A stretch of 13,067 nt of DNA. It comes from Thermoplasmata archaeon (lineage in GTDB: Archaea; Thermoplasmatota; Thermoplasmata; Lutacidiplasmatales; UBA184). The stretch spans positions 1 through 13,067 of the forward strand of contig JAKAPG010000024.1 of the NCBI GenBank assembly GCA_021823085.1, read 5' to 3'. The notes under the pieces were generated by a model that ran no database searches, was not told where the DNA came from, and worked only from the letters and a program-made list of their open reading frames with translations. Positions 1 to 5,821 of this stretch are shown piece after piece (the first letter of the stretch is position 1; every line of letters starts with the position of its first letter). The position numbers and the translations under genes are program-made.

Positions 1-299
1 GCGGCGTGCTCAAGGTCACGGCCTTGGACGAGGCCCTGAAACTCCCGATCAAGGTCTCCACCGCCACGAGCAACTTCATGATCGGCGTGACCGCATGCGC
101 CACCACGGGTGTGCTGCTCGCTGCCGGCTACGTGAACGCGGTCTTGGCTGCCCCAGTGGCGATCGGGGCGACCGCCGGCTCCCTGATCGGCTCTTACATG
201 CTACCGGGGATGCGCAGCCGAAGCATTCGCGTCGCCTTCACCGCCGTGCTCGTGGGCCTCTCGATCGAGCTCATCATCCGCGGGCTCGGGGGGCTGTGA
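1..299 (+). CDS. TauE/SafE (TSUP) family anion permease, C-terminal part
   Basis: This is the last 98 residues of a membrane permease whose start lies before the window; the reading frame enters at base 3. The segment begins GVLKV, continues to KVSTATSNFMIGVTA and then has three hydrophobic helices (about residues 25-45, 48-66 and 76-97). The KVxTATSNFMIGVTA stretch before the helices is very typical of the TauE/SafE (TSUP) family. Members of that family export sulfite, sulfonates or other small organic and sulfur anions across the cytoplasmic membrane; the substrate here cannot be inferred. The stop codon shares one base with the start of the next gene, so the two are very probably co-transcribed and translationally coupled. 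TSUP genes are often followed by a DUF1634-type gene, as here. The family call is confident; the substrate is unknown. Confidence 0.85.
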   Translation, partial: GVLKVTALDEALKLPIKVSTATSNFMIGVTACATTGVLLAAGYVNAVLAAPVAIGATAGSLIGSYMLPGMRSRSIRVAFTAVLVGLSIELIIRGLGGL

Positions 300-709
300 T
301 GGCCGGAACCCCATCTTCGGTCGACCGCCCGGAGCTCCCTGCGGAGGCCTACCGCGACATGACCCGCATCCTGCGCATCGGACTCGTCACGTCGCTCGTG
401 ATCCTGCTCGGGGGCGTCGTCGCCTACCTGGTGCTGAATCCCTCGGTCGGCTTCGCCGAGATGATCGCCTCGAACCCGATTCTCTCCTACCTCGGGCTCA
501 CCCCGCTGGCCCATGGCCTTGCGACCGGAGAGGTCCAAGCCTACCTCACGTTCGGCGTCCTGGTACTCGTCGTGACCCCGATCGCCCGCGTAGCCACGGG
601 GGTGTACTTCTTTGCCCGCAACCGAGAGCGGGAGATGGCGCTCGTCGCGACGACGGTGATGGTCCTTCTGCTCGTGGGCATCTTGCTTGTCGGGCCGCTG
701 CTGCGCTGA
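299..709 (+). CDS. DUF1634-type integral membrane protein
   Basis: A 136-residue membrane protein. It has a short polar N-terminus (about residues 1-25), a first helix at about 27-47, an extracytoplasmic-looking loop with NPILSYLGL, a second helix at about 79-101 and a third at about 112-134. The sequence TPIARVA followed by a short basic linker (RNRERE) and a final valine/leucine-rich helix is the usual DUF1634 pattern. The ATG at 299 was chosen because it overlaps the TGA of the upstream permease by one base and agrees with the length of the family. A longer open frame runs upstream but lies inside the permease gene. The function is unknown; the linkage suggests an accessory subunit for the TSUP permease, which is inference. 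It ends 17 nt from the convergent mutase gene. Confidence 0.75.
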   Translation: MAGTPSSVDRPELPAEAYRDMTRILRIGLVTSLVILLGGVVAYLVLNPSVGFAEMIASNPILSYLGLTPLAHGLATGEVQAYLTFGVLVLVVTPIARVATGVYFFARNREREMALVATTVMVLLLVGILLVGPLLR

Positions 710-726
710 GAGAGGCTGCGCGAGGT

Positions 727-2091
727 TCAGGGCGAGGCGAGCGCTCCGCGGATCGCGCGGATTCCCTCGTCCGCGAGCGCCCGAGCTCGGTCTAGCTCCC
801 TCGCTTCCGCGAAGACGCGCATCAACGGCTCGGTCCCGCTGGGTCGTACCAGGACCCAGCCGCCGCTGCGATAGGCCTTGACCCCGTCGACGCGCTCGAC
901 CCGTTCCGCGCCTCGCGCGAGCGCTTCGCCGGCGCGACGCAGCGCTTCGTCCCGACGCTCGACCGGGCACGGGACCTTCTCGCGAACGAACGCGTAGCGG
1001 GGAACCGTTCTGATCAGGATGTCGAGGGGTGACTCCTGACGCGCGAGCAGGTCGAGCACGCTCGCCGCGGTCATCGCCCCATCTCGAGCCAACTGGAACT
1101 CCGGGAAGATGACCCCCCCGTTCTCCTCGCCGCCAAGCACCGCACCGCGGGCTTGCATCTCGTGCGTGACGTTCGGGCTCCCGACCCGTGTGTAGACGAC
1201 CTCGCCGCCCAACGGGGCGATCGCGTCGGCGAGTGCCTGGGACATGGTCACCGGCGTGACGACGATCCCGCCGTGGTGACGCTCGACCGCGGCCCGAGCG
1301 AGGAGCGTGAGCAGGGACTCGCCGGGTACGAAGCGTCCCTGGCGATCCACGAAAATCGCGCGATCCGCGTCCCCGTCGTGCGCGATGCCGAGGTCGGCGC
1401 CGAACGCGGGGACCGCATGCATCAGGTCCGCGAGGTTCGTTTCGGTCGGTTCCGACGGTCGGCCCGGGAACGTACCGTCGACGTGTCCGTTGAGCGTCCG
1501 TACGCGGCAGCCCAGCCTCCGTAGGAGTGTCGGACTCGTGATGGCGGAGGCTCCGTTGCCGGCGTCCAGAACCACCGAGAATCGCTGCTCGGCAATGCGG
1601 GAGCGGTTGACGCAGTCAAGAATTCCATCGATGTATTCGTCAGCACCGCCCGGATGACGCGTGAGCGCGCCGATCCGGTCGAAGGGCACCCCTACGTCGC
1701 GACCCGCCTCCACCGCGCCTTCGATCGATTCCTCCACCGATCTCGGCACCTCGAGACCGTCCGGTGCGATGCACTTGATCCCGTTGAACTCGGGAGGATT
1801 GTGGGAGGCGGTCACGATCACGCCGAGCCGGGCGTGGAGGCGCGGGACGAGGTACTGGATCGCGGGCGTCGGTAGGAGGCCGACCTCAATCACGTGGTGG
1901 CCGGCGAGGGCGAGCGTCCCACCGACGATCCTCGCGAGCGCGACGCTCGACGTCCGGCCATCCCATCCGAGGACGAGCCGGCTCTGCGCGGGCACGACGG
2001 AACCGATGGCCCCGGCAACGCGCTCGGCGAAGGCGGGCGTCAGTCGCTCCCCGACTACCTCGCGGATTCCGTTCGTGCCGAACAGGCGCAT
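727..2091 (-). CDS. glmM: Phosphoglucosamine mutase / phosphohexomutase (alpha-D-phosphohexomutase family)
   Basis: A complete 454-residue cytoplasmic enzyme of the phosphoglucomutase/phosphomannomutase superfamily. All four functional loops are intact: the catalytic phosphoserine loop TASHNPPEFNG (residues 94-104, Ser96), the Mg-binding loop DGDADR (239-244), the sugar-recognition loop GEENGG (321-326) and the phosphate-binding loop RPSGTEP (416-422). The N-terminus MRLFGTNGIR is typical of archaeal members. These interconvert glucosamine-6-P and glucosamine-1-P, or mannose/glucose phosphates, for UDP-GlcNAc and glycan synthesis. The GEENGG loop favours phosphoglucosamine mutase, but archaeal homologues are hard to assign by sequence and a phosphomannomutase or phosphoglucomutase role remains possible. 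The gene stands alone, converging with the DUF1634 gene and diverging from the Mut7-C gene. A TATA-like element lies 34 nt upstream of its ATG. Confidence 0.88.
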   Translation of the reverse strand: MRLFGTNGIREVVGERLTPAFAERVAGAIGSVVPAQSRLVLGWDGRTSSVALARIVGGTLALAGHHVIEVGLLPTPAIQYLVPRLHARLGVIVTASHNPPEFNGIKCIAPDGLEVPRSVEESIEGAVEAGRDVGVPFDRIGALTRHPGGADEYIDGILDCVNRSRIAEQRFSVVLDAGNGASAITSPTLLRRLGCRVRTLNGHVDGTFPGRPSEPTETNLADLMHAVPAFGADLGIAHDGDADRAIFVDRQGRFVPGESLLTLLARAAVERHHGGIVVTPVTMSQALADAIAPLGGEVVYTRVGSPNVTHEMQARGAVLGGEENGGVIFPEFQLARDGAMTAASVLDLLARQESPLDILIRTVPRYAFVREKVPCPVERRDEALRRAGEALARGAERVERVDGVKAYRSGGWVLVRPSGTEPLMRVFAEARELDRARALADEGIRAIRGALASP

Positions 2092-2122
2092 TGGGCCTCG
2101 CCTTTCCCGGAGCGTCGGCTCG

Positions 2123-2128
2123 TATAAG
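2123..2128. promoter_or_regulatory. TATA-like box between divergent glmM-like and Mut7-C genes
   Basis: TATAAG is the only AT-rich patch in the GC-rich 65-nt divergent spacer. Read forward, its centre lies about 32 nt before the ATG at 2157. Read in reverse (CTTATA), it lies about 34 nt before the mutase ATG at 2091. Both are plausible for archaeal TATA boxes driving transcripts with very short or no leaders. The forward spacing is nearer to that of the S17e promoter. Whether the box serves one or both genes is inferred from spacing only. Confidence 0.5.
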
Positions 2129-2156
2129 AGCGGCGGGCGTTGGGGCCGCCACGCGC

Positions 2157-2576
2157 ATGGAGGAGCGATTCATCGCCGACGAAATGCTCGGTCGCCTCGC
2201 GCGGTATCTCCGGATCCTCGGCTACGACACCGAGTACGCTCGCGACACCGACGACGAAGCGATCCGTGCCCGGGCGGATTCCGAGCGTCGCATCCTCCTT
2301 ACGCGGGACCGCGAGCTGGCGCGCAGGACCCCCGGCGCAATCCTCCTGCGTTCGCCCCGCCTCGCAGAGCAGCTCGCCGAGGTTCGTCGCCGGCTGCCGC
2401 GCATCGGCTTCGCTCCCCGGTTCGATCGCTGCACGGTGTGCAACGGCGAGCTCGCCCCGGCGGAGGGGGAGGAGCGCGGTTCGATCTACGCGTGCCGTCG
2501 GTGCGGCCAGCGGTACTGGGAAGGTTCGCACACACGGAGGATCCGGGAGTTCCTCGGCCACCTTCCTCAGGAGTGA
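2157..2576 (+). CDS. Mut7-C RNase-domain protein (PIN-like fold with C-terminal zinc ribbon)
   Basis: A 139-residue soluble protein. Residues 5-75 carry the Mut7-C/PIN-like pattern: FIADEMLGRLARYLRILGYD with Asp8 and Asp24 as candidate metal ligands, then LLTRDREL with Asp51. Residues 92-116 form a zinc ribbon with CTVC (Cys92, Cys95) and CRRC (Cys113, Cys116), followed by YWEGSH. This two-part architecture is typical of archaeal and bacterial proteins annotated as Mut7-C RNase domain, named for the C-terminal domain of animal Mut-7; biochemical evidence for the prokaryotic proteins is scarce. The ATG at 2157 is chosen because the conserved region begins at once and a TATA-like box sits about 32 nt upstream. 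The longer upstream frame would run into that promoter. The next gene, a tRNA methyltransferase, starts 8 nt after the stop, suggesting a shared RNA-related role. Confidence 0.82.
   Translation: MEERFIADEMLGRLARYLRILGYDTEYARDTDDEAIRARADSERRILLTRDRELARRTPGAILLRSPRLAEQLAEVRRRLPRIGFAPRFDRCTVCNGELAPAEGEERGSIYACRRCGQRYWEGSHTRRIREFLGHLPQE
2570..2576 (+). promoter_or_regulatory. Ribosome binding site of the tRNA methyltransferase gene
   Basis: GGAGTGA overlaps the stop codon of the Mut7-C gene and lies 8 nt before the ATG at 2585. It fixes that start, although the same frame is open far upstream. The overlap of stop codon and binding site suggests translational coupling. Confidence 0.6.
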
Positions 2577-2584
2577 GCGGACCC

Positions 2585-3607
2585 ATGCGGCTCGAGGCAG
2601 AACTCTCGGGAGAGGCCGAAGAACTGGCTCGCGCCGAGCTCGCCTCGGTCGCCCAGGACGTCGGGGTTCGGGTGCTCGAGGAGCTCGGCCCGTCCGGCGG
2701 ACGGACCGTCGCGATCGACGCCCGTGACATCGACCAAGGGCGGACGTTGCTCGCCCGTTTGTCGCTCACGCGTCGGATCGTACGGGACCTCGGTGACGGG
2801 CACCGTGCGGAAGGGTGGTTGCGCTCCGAGGGACGGGGCGGCGCCTCCGCGTCGTTCCGCCGTCGCGGACATCCGACGAGCGGGGGTTCGGACGCGCTGA
2901 TCCATCGTTACGCGCAGGCGTGGAAGACCGGCGGGGGCTCGATCGACCTCGGTCGGCCGGCACGACGGTTCTGGGTCGACGCGTCCGTCCCCGGGACCGG
3001 CGAGCTCTACGAGGAGGTCGGGGCGGTGGACCGGACCGCTATCCGAGCCCGCCGCATCTCCCGCCTGCCGTTTCGCCGCCCCGTCGGGCTGGATCCGTGT
3101 CTCGCGCGCGCCGCGGCGAACCTGGCCCCGGCCGGGCCGGGCCGGCGGATCGTCGACCCGTTCGTCGGAACGGGAGCCCTGCTCGCGGAGGCCGCGTTGC
3201 TCGGGGCGGAGGTGGTCGGGGTGGACATCGACCTCGAGATGATCCGGGGGGCGGCTCGCAACTTGGAGGCGGTCGCCGGTCGGGCCGCTCAGCTGATCGG
3301 GGGCGACGCGGGAGAGGTCGCGGAACAGTTCGCCCACGAAGAGTTCGATGCGGTGCTCACCGACGCTCCGTACGGCCGGGCCTCGGGCACCGCCGGCGAG
3401 CCGGTGAGCGAACTGCTCGCGCGGGTACTGCCCCTCTGGGCGGAGCGCGTCCGTCCGGGCGGACGCGTGGTCCTGGTCACGGCGGGGGGGCCGGACCCCG
3501 TTCCCGCACCCTGGCGGCGGACGATCTCGGTCTCGGTCCGGCAGCACCGGAGCTTGACCCGTGAGTTCCGGGTGTACGAGCGCGAACGGCCGTCTACGGG
3601 GCGATGA
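2585..3607 (+). CDS. Trm-G10-like archaeal tRNA (guanine-N2-) methyltransferase
   Basis: A 340-residue protein. The N-terminal half (about 1-165) corresponds to the ferredoxin-like/THUMP region, with the family-like segments IHRYAQAW (106-113) and FWVDA (129-133). The linker RLPFRRPVGLDPCLARA (160-176) leads into a Rossmann-fold methyltransferase: SAM-binding motif I DPFVGTGAL (191-199), the acidic GVDIDLEMI strand (212-220) and the catalytic motif TDAPYGR (259-265). This layout is that of archaeal Trm-G10/Trm11 enzymes, which use S-adenosylmethionine to dimethylate G10 in tRNA. The usual motif is DPPYG; here its second residue is alanine. The frame is open for about 900 nt upstream because of high GC, but the ATG at 2585 has a good ribosome binding site 8 nt upstream. 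Its last 14 nt overlap the end of the opposing protease gene. Confidence 0.82.
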   Translation: MRLEAELSGEAEELARAELASVAQDVGVRVLEELGPSGGRTVAIDARDIDQGRTLLARLSLTRRIVRDLGDGHRAEGWLRSEGRGGASASFRRRGHPTSGGSDALIHRYAQAWKTGGGSIDLGRPARRFWVDASVPGTGELYEEVGAVDRTAIRARRISRLPFRRPVGLDPCLARAAANLAPAGPGRRIVDPFVGTGALLAEAALLGAEVVGVDIDLEMIRGAARNLEAVAGRAAQLIGGDAGEVAEQFAHEEFDAVLTDAPYGRASGTAGEPVSELLARVLPLWAERVRPGGRVVLVTAGGPDPVPAPWRRTISVSVRQHRSLTREFRVYERERPSTGR

Positions 3608-5177
3608 CCGGCGGGAACGTGACGGTGGCCGGGCTCGAACCGGGCGGCGGGCACACCTCGGCTCCGACGAGCCGGAGCACGAGCTTGGTCGCCGATTGAG
3701 TGTTCTCGTAGAGGATCGCTACCGTGACCGACGCTCCCGCAGCGACGGTGTAGTACGCACCCCCTCCGGGAGCCGCCCCGATCGCCGTCTGATTCGAGTA
3801 GGCGTACTGACCCGAGACGTTGAACTCCCAGTCCGACGTCGCGGCCCACGCCGCCCGCGCCGACGCGTTCAGAGGCGTCGTCGAATTGTTCAGGTAGACC
3901 TCGACGACCGTCGCAGAGAAGACGAACCCGTGCGTTGCGAGGTCGAGGTTCGTCAGGTTGACCGTGGCCCACGCGGTGAACGCGAATCCGGGCGACGGAG
4001 TGACGTAGGCGCTTGCGGCCGTGCTCGCGCCCCCGATCGCCCCGGTTTCGGCGGCGACCGGAACCAGCGCGAACCCCGTCACCAGGATCGCCGCGACCGC
4101 GACGCCGACAAGGGTCCGTTTGAGCCCGAGGGGGCTCGCGTCGTTGAGCGGCGGAGGATGCCGAGCCCCGAGCAGGAGGATCAGGAAGGCGAAGATGAGC
4201 CAGCCCAGGTAGACTAGGAACCCCAGGATGAAGAGGAACGCCACGATCGCGTAGCTGACGAAACGGCTCCGGTCTCCGAAGAGGGCCCGCCACACGTGAC
4301 CTCCGTCCAGTTGTCCGGCCGGGAGGAGGTTGATCGCGGTGACGAAGAGCCCGACCCAGCCGGCGAGGGCGAGCGGATGCAGGTAGAGGATCTGGGTCGG
4401 GAAGATGTGGCTGAAGCCGTACCAGAGCAGGGACTGCCCGATCAGGAGGTTCGAGTAGCTGGTTCCTAGGAAGGTGATCCCGCACGTCGCGAGCGACGGG
4501 GCCGGAAGCGTCCAGGAAAGGTAGAGCCCGGCGAAGGTGATGGGGATCGCGATGAGGAACCCGGCGATCGGGCCAGCGGCGCCAATGTCGAAGAGCGCCT
4601 TTCGATCGGGGAAGGGCTGTCGGATGCTGATGAACGCCCCGAGCGTTCCGAAGAGGAACGGAGGCGGGATCGGTATGAAGTAGGGTAGCGAGGCATCGAG
4701 CCGGTAGCGTCGCGATACGAAGTAGTGGGCGAGCTCATGCCCTCCCAGGATCGCGACGAGCGGAAGGGCGAAGAAGAGCGCTCCGAAGATGAAATCGGCC
4801 GCCGTGAGCGACGGCCCGCCCACGAAGGCATTCCAGATGAGCGCCCCGGTGAACACTGTCGTAACGAGCGTCGCGGCGAGCAGTCCGAGGTTGATCCAGA
4901 TCGTCCCGGGCCGGACCGGTGGCCGATGCACGACCTCGATGAACGTCTCGCCCGTGCGCTCGCGCAGCACCCCGACGTACGCCTTCGCCCACAGCTCGTC
5001 GGAGAGCTTGCGGAAGTTCGTCTCCAGAGTGGCCCGGTCGACGTGGACCGCGAAGGCGACCGACTGCGGGCCGACCGACGATTCGTACACGGGGAAGTAG
5101 CGGGCCACGATTCCCCGGAGCCGTTCGAGTTCCGACGGGGGGGGTGGGACGCCTCCGCCGGACAGCGGCGTGCCCAT
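3594..5177 (-). CDS. Site-2 protease-like (M50) intramembrane metalloprotease with C-terminal exodomain
   Basis: A 527-residue polytopic membrane protein. Residues 1-90 form a soluble N-terminal domain that starts with a proline-rich stretch. Hydrophobic helices follow at about 92-117, 127-146, 196-222, 262-284, 306-337 and 355-375. The zinc motif HELAH (147-151; His147, Glu148, His151) lies at the end of one helix, and LLPAGQLDGGH (284-294) supplies the third ligand, Asp291. Together these mark an S2P-type protease that cuts substrates within the membrane. The HPPPLND segment (340-346) is usual in archaeal members. After the last helix comes a tail of about 150 residues, rich in beta-type sequence, Ala, Thr and Val, with NxS/T sequons at Asn407, 430/431, 437, 453 and 462. 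It is probably outside the cell and N-glycosylated (inference). The start lies 3 nt after the upstream small gene. The substrate is unknown. Confidence 0.87.
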   Translation of the reverse strand: MGTPLSGGGVPPPPSELERLRGIVARYFPVYESSVGPQSVAFAVHVDRATLETNFRKLSDELWAKAYVGVLRERTGETFIEVVHRPPVRPGTIWINLGLLAATLVTTVFTGALIWNAFVGGPSLTAADFIFGALFFALPLVAILGGHELAHYFVSRRYRLDASLPYFIPIPPPFLFGTLGAFISIRQPFPDRKALFDIGAAGPIAGFLIAIPITFAGLYLSWTLPAPSLATCGITFLGTSYSNLLIGQSLLWYGFSHIFPTQILYLHPLALAGWVGLFVTAINLLPAGQLDGGHVWRALFGDRSRFVSYAIVAFLFILGFLVYLGWLIFAFLILLLGARHPPPLNDASPLGLKRTLVGVAVAAILVTGFALVPVAAETGAIGGASTAASAYVTPSPGFAFTAWATVNLTNLDLATHGFVFSATVVEVYLNNSTTPLNASARAAWAATSDWEFNVSGQYAYSNQTAIGAAPGGGAYYTVAAGASVTVAILYENTQSATKLVLRLVGAEVCPPPGSSPATVTFPPVIAP

Positions 5178-5180
5178 CGT

Positions 5181-5501
5181 TCAGTCCTCGGCCCCCGCGA
5201 CGGACTTGCGCATGCGCTTCGCGCGTTCCTTCGAAGTGTACCCTGTGGCGCTCTCCAGGAATCGGTTGTAGCGGCGGACGGTCTCGGCCGCCACGGCCGC
5301 GTCGACCTTGGGGTCCATATCGACCTCGACCTCGAGCTGCTTGGCGATCGCACGGGCCGAAAGGTTCCGCAGCGCGCCAAAGCGGGCGCGCACCCCCTGC
5401 TCGGACCTCTCGGCGTTCCCGAAGGCCTCGCGCGCGACCGCCTCCAGCGACTCGGGATCCAATCGAGACCGGTTCGCGGGTTTGACCGGATACAGCGCCA
5501 C
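5181..5501 (-). CDS. Small conserved archaeal protein (possibly DUF5611 family)
   Basis: A 106-residue soluble protein with no signal peptide or membrane segment. The second half is the recognisable part: LEVEVDMDPKVD (56-67), then a helix ending NRFLESATGYTSKERAKRMRK (79-99). The pattern of a charged beta strand with D-P-x-VD, a helix with a NRFLEEATGYTxKER-like end and a basic tail resembles the small archaeal family I remember as DUF5611. I could not verify this. The start is GTG at 5501; it is supported by an AT-rich TAATAG element about 29 nt upstream and by the absence of an earlier in-frame start. The gene ends 3 nt before the intramembrane protease start, so the two almost certainly form one operon. 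Its function is unknown; the linkage suggests a membrane-protease accessory role, but only weakly. Confidence 0.65.
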   Translation of the reverse strand: MALYPVKPANRSRLDPESLEAVAREAFGNAERSEQGVRARFGALRNLSARAIAKQLEVEVDMDPKVDAAVAAETVRRYNRFLESATGYTSKERAKRMRKSVAGAED

Positions 5502-5526
5502 GGCAGCGCTCCGACGCAGGTCCCGA

Positions 5527-5533
5527 CTATTAG
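5527..5533 (-). promoter_or_regulatory. Weak TATA-like element upstream of the small gene/protease operon
   Basis: Read on the minus strand this is CTAATAG, the only AT-rich patch in the 72-nt gap. It is centred about 29 nt before the GTG at 5501, the same spacing as at the S17e, S19e and mocA promoters. If real, the small gene and protease are transcribed separately from the adenylyltransferase group upstream. The match is weak. Confidence 0.4.
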
Positions 5534-5573
5534 GCTGACGTGGGCGCCGATAGCTTGTCGGGAGGCCGCCGCG

Positions 5574-5795
5574 TCAGACCGTCTCGATCTCGAAGCGCAC
5601 GCCGTATCCGCGCAACCGGCGCGTCAGCTCGTCCGACAGGTCCAGGATCTGATCCGAGGTCGCGCCCCCCTTCCAGTCGTAGACGAAGTCGTAGTTGCCT
5701 TGGGTCGGTTGAAAGCCGAGCGAGAGCAGCCGGTCCGCAATCTCCGAGGGAGCGGCTCCTTCGCTGTCGAACGTCACCCGCAGATACGTCTCCAT
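5574..5795 (-). CDS. Uncharacterised 73-residue protein next to coaD
   Basis: I do not recognise this family. The 73-residue sequence has a plausible compact alpha/beta pattern: a strand METYLRVTF, a helix SEIADRLLSLGF (17-28), a strand NYDFVYDW (34-41), a helix DQILDLSDELTRRLRGYG (48-65) and a final strand VRFEIETV. A beta-alpha-beta-alpha-beta order of this size suggests a ferredoxin-like or ACT-like fold, which is inference from the pattern only. It is a better coding candidate than the opposing frames because residues alternate sensibly and composition is balanced (not Arg/Pro/Ser-rich, as in the shadow frames). The ATG at 5795 follows the adenylyltransferase stop by 26 nt, so it is probably the last gene of that operon. 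No clear Shine-Dalgarno motif precedes it. Confidence 0.6.
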   Translation of the reverse strand: METYLRVTFDSEGAAPSEIADRLLSLGFQPTQGNYDFVYDWKGGATSDQILDLSDELTRRLRGYGVRFEIETV

Positions 5796-5821
5796 CCGGG
5801 TCGAAGAGGCGCCTCGGCCGC

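Noticed and set aside
1661..2584. In-frame upstream extension of the tRNA methyltransferase.
   Set aside because: It would run through the mutase gene, a promoter and the Mut7-C gene; a good ribosome binding site and family similarity place the start at 2585.
2567..3547. A 326-residue minus-strand open frame opposite the tRNA methyltransferase.
   Set aside because: Arg/Pro/Gly-rich shadow of a gene with clear SAM-binding and catalytic motifs.
3632..3641. GGTTCGAGCC on the minus strand, like the T-loop of a tRNA.
   Set aside because: It encodes part of the protease C-terminus (PGSS); no acceptor stem, D arm or anticodon arm can be drawn around it.
3289..4485. A 398-residue minus-strand open frame overlapping the methyltransferase and protease genes.
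   Set aside because: It is out of frame with both well-supported genes and shows no domain pattern.
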